Below, in pieces: positions 5,410-9,093 of a stretch of 9,093 nt of DNA. The stretch covers positions 1-9,093 of the forward strand of contig USMI01000072.1 in NCBI GenBank assembly GCA_900555735.1. The letters are read 5' to 3'. The notes under the pieces were generated by a model. The model did no database searches, was not told the DNA's origin, and worked only from the letters and a program-made list of their open reading frames with translations. This DNA comes from an uncultured Eubacteriales bacterium (GTDB lineage: Bacteria > Bacillota > Clostridia > Oscillospirales > Oscillospiraceae). Every line of letters starts with the position of its first letter. The stretch's first letter is position 1. A program made the translations under genes and the position numbers.

Positions 5410-7263
5410 ATGCTGGAATCCATTCATAACCCCTCCGACGTAAAACGACTCAATACTCAACAGACCCGCCAGCTTTGCGACGAGCTGCGTGCTTTTCTGG
5501 TGCGCAGCGTAGCGAAAACCGGCGGGCATTTGGCGTCTAATCTGGGTGTGGTGGAGCTGACGGTGGCCATCCACCGGGTGTTTGACACCTCCCGTGACCG
5601 GCTGGTGTTCGACGTGGGCCACCAGTGCTATGTCCATAAGATCCTGACGGGCCGCCGGGAGCAGATGGATACCCTGCGGCAGTTTGGCGGGCTGTCCGGC
5701 TTCCCCAAGCCCTATGAGAGCGTCCATGACGCCTTTATGGCGGGCCACGCCTCCAACTCCGTCTCTGTGGCGCTGGGTATGGCCAGGGCCCGCACCATGC
5801 AGCATCAGGACTACGACGTGATCGCCCTGATCGGTGACGGCGCGCTGACCGGCGGTCTCAGCTTCGAGGGGCTGAATAACGCCGGCGCCTCCGGCGAGCC
5901 CATGATCGTCATTCTCAACGACAATGGCATGTCCATCGCGCCCAACGTAGGCGCGCTGAGCCGCCATCTGTCCCGGCTGCGGACAAAGCCGGGGTACTAT
6001 GAATTCAAGAAGCGCTATCGCCAGCTGCTGGGCGGCAGTCTGGTGGGCGGCAAGCTCTATCATGTCAGCCACGACGTAAAGACGGCGCTGAAAAAGACGC
6101 TGCTGCCGGGCAGCTCCATGTTCGAGAGCATGGGCTTCACCTATATGGGGCCGGTGGACGGCCACGATGAGGCGGCGCTGGAGCAGTCCCTGCAATGGGC
6201 GAAGGAGCAGCGCTGCCCCGTGCTGCTGCATGTGCGTACCGTGAAGGGAAGGGGCTATGCCCCCGCGGAGGAGCGCCCTGCCGACTATCACGGTGTGCCG
6301 CCCTTTGCGCCGGATACCGGAAAGCCGCTGCGGCCTGCCGGGCCGGATTTCTCCCATGTGTTCGGTGCGGAATTGACCGCTCTGGCAGGGGAGGACGGGC
6401 GCGTGTGCGCCGTTACTGCCGCCATGCAGGAGGGCACCGGCCTGACGGAGTTTGCCAAAGCCTACCCCCGGCGATTCTTTGACGTGGGCATTGCCGAGGG
6501 TCACGCCGTTTCCATGGCGGGCGGCATGGCCAAGCAGGGCCTTGTGCCGGTATTCGCCGTGTATTCCAGCTTCCTGCAGCGGGGCTATGACCAGTTGATG
6601 CAGGATGTGGCGCTGGACGGCCTGCATGTGGTGCTGGGCGTTGACCGGGCGGGCCTTGTGGGCGCCGACGGCGAGACCCATCACGGCTGCTTTGACGCGC
6701 TGTATCTGGCCCAGGTGCCCCATATGACGGTGCTGTGTCCCGCCAGCTTTGCCGAGCTGCGGCAGATGCTGCGGCGGGCGGTATTGGAGCTGACCGGCCC
6801 GGTGGCCGTCCGCTATCCCCGTGGCGGGGAGGGCGCATACCGGGGCTGCTGCGGCAATGAGACCTTTACGGAGCTGCGGCAGGGAAGCGACTGCACCATT
6901 CTGACCTACGGAATTTCGATCAACGAAGCGCTGGCGGCGGCGGAGCTGCTGCATCAGGCGGGCATCGAGGCCCGTGTGGTGAAGCTGAACGCCATCGCGC
7001 CGCTGCGCAATGACGAGGTGCTGACGGCACTGAGCCATGAGAAGCGCCTGCTGGTGCTGGAGGATTGCGTGGGCAGCGGCTGCGTGGGCCAGCGGCTGAC
7101 GGCTATTCTGGCCCAGCAGGGCTGTGCGCCGGACAAGCTGTTTTTGAAAAATCTGGGGGATACCATCCCCTGCCACGGCAGCGTGCCGCAGCTGTACGCC
7201 CAGTGCGGACTGGACGCGGCGAGCGTGGCGGAGGCGTTGAAGGAGGCGTGCCATGAGCAATAA
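5410..7263 (+). CDS. dxs: 1-Deoxy-D-xylulose-5-phosphate synthase
   Basis: A complete 617-residue, thiamine-diphosphate-dependent enzyme that joins pyruvate and glyceraldehyde 3-phosphate, with loss of CO2, to make DXP, the first committed step of MEP isoprenoid synthesis and also a precursor of thiamine and pyridoxal. Motifs in order: GGHLASNLGVVELT with the active-site His (H40), FDVGHQCYVHKILTGR, the cofactor motif GDGALTGG (142-149) continuing to LNN (155-157), NDNGMSI (170-176), the catalytic glutamate in AEGHA (E363; Gly replaces the more common Gln), FLQRGYDQ and DRAGLVGADGETHHG (from D412). Length is normal. GAGG at 5395-5398 lies 11 nt before the ATG. It follows oapA by 18 nt and overlaps tlyA by 11 nt. 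Cytosolic. No frameshift seen. Confidence 0.97.
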   Translation: MLESIHNPSDVKRLNTQQTRQLCDELRAFLVRSVAKTGGHLASNLGVVELTVAIHRVFDTSRDRLVFDVGHQCYVHKILTGRREQMDTLRQFGGLSGFPKPYESVHDAFMAGHASNSVSVALGMARARTMQHQDYDVIALIGDGALTGGLSFEGLNNAGASGEPMIVILNDNGMSIAPNVGALSRHLSRLRTKPGYYEFKKRYRQLLGGSLVGGKLYHVSHDVKTALKKTLLPGSSMFESMGFTYMGPVDGHDEAALEQSLQWAKEQRCPVLLHVRTVKGRGYAPAEERPADYHGVPPFAPDTGKPLRPAGPDFSHVFGAELTALAGEDGRVCAVTAAMQEGTGLTEFAKAYPRRFFDVGIAEGHAVSMAGGMAKQGLVPVFAVYSSFLQRGYDQLMQDVALDGLHVVLGVDRAGLVGADGETHHGCFDALYLAQVPHMTVLCPASFAELRQMLRRAVLELTGPVAVRYPRGGEGAYRGCCGNETFTELRQGSDCTILTYGISINEALAAAELLHQAGIEARVVKLNAIAPLRNDEVLTALSHEKRLLVLEDCVGSGCVGQRLTAILAQQGCAPDKLFLKNLGDTIPCHGSVPQLYAQCGLDAASVAEALKEACHEQ

Positions 7264-8068
7264 GACGAGACTGGACGTTCTTCTAGTGGAGCAGGGCCTG
7301 CAGGAGAGCCGCCAGAAGGCGCAGGCCACCATCATGGCAGGCATCGTATACGTCAACAATCAGAAGGTGGACAAGCCGGGTACGGCGGTTCCCAACGACG
7401 CTCGTATCGAGGTGCGGGGCAAGACGCTGCGGTATGTGAGCCGGGGCGGCCTGAAGCTGGAAAAGGCCATGCAGACCTGGCCCATTCTGCTGGAGGGAAA
7501 GACCTGCGCCGACATCGGCTCCTCCACCGGCGGCTTTACCGACTGTATGCTGCAAAACGGCGCGAAAAAGGTATACGCCGTGGACGTGGGCACCAACCAG
7601 CTGGCGTGGAAGCTGCGCACCGATCCCCGGGTGGTGTGTCTGGAAAAGACCAACGCCCGGACGCTGACCACCGAGCAGGTACCGGAGGCGCTGGATTTCG
7701 CCTCCATCGACGTGTCCTTCATCTCCTTGAAGCTGATCTTCCCGGCGCTGTATCCGCTGCTGCGCGAGGGCGGCGAGGTGGCCTGCCTCATCAAGCCCCA
7801 GTTCGAGGCGGGCCGGGAAAAGGTGGGCAAAAAGGGCGTCGTCCGTGACAGCGCCGTCCATCTGGAGGTGCTGGAGCACTTTCTGGAGCACGCAAAGGAA
7901 AATTACTTTACGGTGCTTGGCATTACATACTCTCCCATCCGCGGGCCGGAGGGAAATATCGAATATCTGGGATACCTTCGCAAATCCGACGAACAGGACG
8001 CGGCCGTTGACCTGCGCGCTGTGGTGACAGCATCTCATGAGACATTGAAGGAGGGGGAAGCGCAGTGA
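7253..8068 (+). CDS. tlyA: TlyA-family rRNA (cytidine-2'-O)-methyltransferase
   Basis: A 271-residue protein with an N-terminal S4 RNA-binding domain (about 5-65, RLDVLLVEQGLQESRQKAQ and IVYVNNQKVDKPG) and an FtsJ-like methyltransferase domain. The SAM-binding motif is ADIGSSTGGFTD (86-97). The family's proposed catalytic K-D-K-E tetrad is present as K68 (SRGGLKL), D153 (SIDVSF), K181 (LIKPQFE) and E237 (NIEYL). TlyA proteins methylate 16S and/or 23S rRNA riboses; some members have been called haemolysins, but the enzyme residues favour methylation here. Also known as YqxC in bacilli. The ATG overlaps the last codons of dxs by 11 nt, indicating translational coupling. This gene follows dxs in many Firmicutes. 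Confidence 0.95.
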   Translation: MSNKTRLDVLLVEQGLQESRQKAQATIMAGIVYVNNQKVDKPGTAVPNDARIEVRGKTLRYVSRGGLKLEKAMQTWPILLEGKTCADIGSSTGGFTDCMLQNGAKKVYAVDVGTNQLAWKLRTDPRVVCLEKTNARTLTTEQVPEALDFASIDVSFISLKLIFPALYPLLREGGEVACLIKPQFEAGREKVGKKGVVRDSAVHLEVLEHFLEHAKENYFTVLGITYSPIRGPEGNIEYLGYLRKSDEQDAAVDLRAVVTASHETLKEGEAQ

Positions 8069-8934
8069 AAAAGAAAGTCATCCTTTGCCCGAATCCCTAT
8101 CGGGACAGTGAGCTGAAGGTGGCCAAGGACGCCAAGGCCATTCTGGAGAGCATCGGCTTTGAGACGGTGGTGTGCCTGCCTTTCCACAGGGAAGGCTACG
8201 GCGACGAGTTGGGCGTGCCGGTGCGGCAGCTCCAGCAGGAGATCAAGGCCGCCGACCTGATGATCGCCTTCGGCGGCGACGGCACCATCCTGCACCTAAG
8301 CCGCACGGCGGCGCTGCACAACGTGCCGGTGCTGGGCATCAATCTGGGCAGTCTCGGCTTCATGTCGGAGCTGGAGGCCAACGAGCTGGAGCGCCTGCGT
8401 GACCTGCAAAGCTGGGACTTTGTGGTGGAGTCCCGCATGATGCTGGATGTGACCATCTTCCGGGGCGGCAATGCCGTATACAGCAACATTGCCCTCAACG
8501 ACGCGGTGGTGTCAAAGGGCTCTGTGGCAAGGGTTGTAAGGCTGGATATCTTTACAGAGGAGGGCCGCCTGACCAAGGTCACCGGCGACGGCGTGGTGAT
8601 CTCCACGCCCACCGGCTCCACCGGTTATTCCATGGCGGCCGGCGGCCCCATTGTGGAGCCCACGGCCCGGAACCTGCTGATTACGCCCATCTGCCCCCAC
8701 TCTACCCGTGCGACCTCCTATGTGCTGTCGCCGGAGCATGTGATTACCATTGAGGCGGCGGACGCCAACCGGAAGTTTGTGTATCTCTCTGCCGACGGCG
8801 GCAAGGCGTTTTCCCTGAAAAACGGCGACAGAGTCCGTGTGCGGCAGTCCAAGTTCGCCATGGGCCTTGTGCGGCTCAGTAAAAAGAGCTTCTGCGAGAT
8901 CCTTGACTATAAAATGGGGGGCTGCGAGAAATGA
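8065..8934 (+). CDS. nadK: NAD kinase
   Basis: A 289-residue cytosolic enzyme that phosphorylates NAD to NADP using ATP or polyphosphate. Motifs: GGDGT (70-74), the kinase signature; NLGSLGF (93-99); the NAD-binding ND pair (145-146); and TGDG followed by STPTGSTGYSMAAGGPI (from 173). TPICPHS also matches the family. Length is normal. It starts with GTG at 8065, overlapping the tlyA stop in GTGA; AAGGAGG at 8048-8054 is 10 nt upstream, which fixes this start. Its argR-side end overlaps by 4 nt. Coupling with dxs fits metabolism, since later MEP steps use NADPH, though this is only suggestive. Confidence 0.96.
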   Translation: MKKKVILCPNPYRDSELKVAKDAKAILESIGFETVVCLPFHREGYGDELGVPVRQLQQEIKAADLMIAFGGDGTILHLSRTAALHNVPVLGINLGSLGFMSELEANELERLRDLQSWDFVVESRMMLDVTIFRGGNAVYSNIALNDAVVSKGSVARVVRLDIFTEEGRLTKVTGDGVVISTPTGSTGYSMAAGGPIVEPTARNLLITPICPHSTRATSYVLSPEHVITIEAADANRKFVYLSADGGKAFSLKNGDRVRVRQSKFAMGLVRLSKKSFCEILDYKMGGCEK

Positions 8935-9093
8935 AAAACATGCGACAGGAAAAGCTGCTGCAGATCATCAGCGAGGAGGCTATCGAGACGCAGGAGCAGC
9001 TGCTGCAGCGCCTGAACGATCTGGGTATCCGCTCCACGCAGGCCACCATTTCCCGGGACATCAAGCAGCTCCATCTGGTGAAGGAGCCCACCG
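8931..9093 (+). CDS. argR: Arginine repressor, N-terminal part; continues past the window
   Basis: The first 54 residues are visible: MKNMRQEKLLQIISEEAIET, then QEQLLQRLNDLGIRSTQAT and ISRDIKQLHLVK. This is the winged-helix DNA-binding domain of ArgR/AhrC, with the recognition motif TQATISRDIK. The protein represses arginine biosynthesis genes and in bacilli activates catabolism, with arginine as co-repressor bound by the C-terminal hexamer domain, which is not in the window. The ATG overlaps the nadK stop in ATGA. The same order, tlyA-(nadK)-argR followed by recN, is common in Firmicutes, so recN is expected next. Confidence 0.93.
   Translation, partial: MKNMRQEKLLQIISEEAIETQEQLLQRLNDLGIRSTQATISRDIKQLHLVKEPT

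Noticed and set aside
4744..7359. Very long minus-strand open frame (871 codons) opposite dxs
   Set aside because: It lies antisense to an unmistakable dxs gene; its His-, Gln-, Arg- and Ala-rich translation is typical of the antisense of GC-biased codons, and there is no family motif.

Overview
The window looks like a moderately GC-rich chromosome segment from an anaerobic, probably gut-associated Clostridia species (Oscillospirales-like). This is inferred from gene content, codon use, the low-GC-Gram-positive order dxs-tlyA-nadK-argR, and surface proteins with an SPKTG-type C-terminal anchor. No species assignment is possible by eye.

Left part, about 1-3225, minus strand: an accessory surface-protein region. 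Two tandem secreted proteins share almost the same signal-peptide DNA. The downstream one (1489 to beyond base 1) has a beta-helix-like glycine-rich part followed by Cys-x2-Cys repeats of 97 residues and runs off the window. The upstream one (2618-1551) has many CxxC pairs and ends in PKTGD, a hydrophobic stretch and RRKEK. Before it lie a leader with three consecutive structured elements (2684-2769), an AT-rich 84-residue orphan protein (3039-2785) and an AT-rich C-terminal fragment without a start (3222-3097). The last two look like a remnant of an acquired gene pair.

Middle, about 3227-4107: a TetR-family regulator on the minus strand with a good promoter. A 16-bp near-perfect palindrome abuts that promoter's -10 and is a likely autoregulatory operator. 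A second promoter (4073-4101) fires rightwards.

Centre, about 4108-4790: some 680 nt without a credible gene but dense in hairpins, directly before a four-helix membrane protein and dxs. Size, structure, position and partner gene fit OLE RNA (ornate, large, extremophilic), one of the largest bacterial structured RNAs, and its membrane partner OapA. The RNA is called mainly from context and structure, not from an alignment.

Right part, 4843-9093, plus strand: a tightly packed operon of oapA, dxs (first step of the MEP isoprenoid pathway), tlyA (rRNA 2'-O-methyltransferase), nadK (NAD kinase) and the start of argR (arginine repressor). dxs/tlyA overlap by 11 nt, tlyA/nadK by 4 nt and nadK/argR by 4 nt, so they are probably translationally coupled. 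In the better-known arrangement OLE follows ispA in this operon. Here ispA and its neighbours are not upstream, and OLE appears to be the first element of the transcript with its own promoter beside the divergent tetR.
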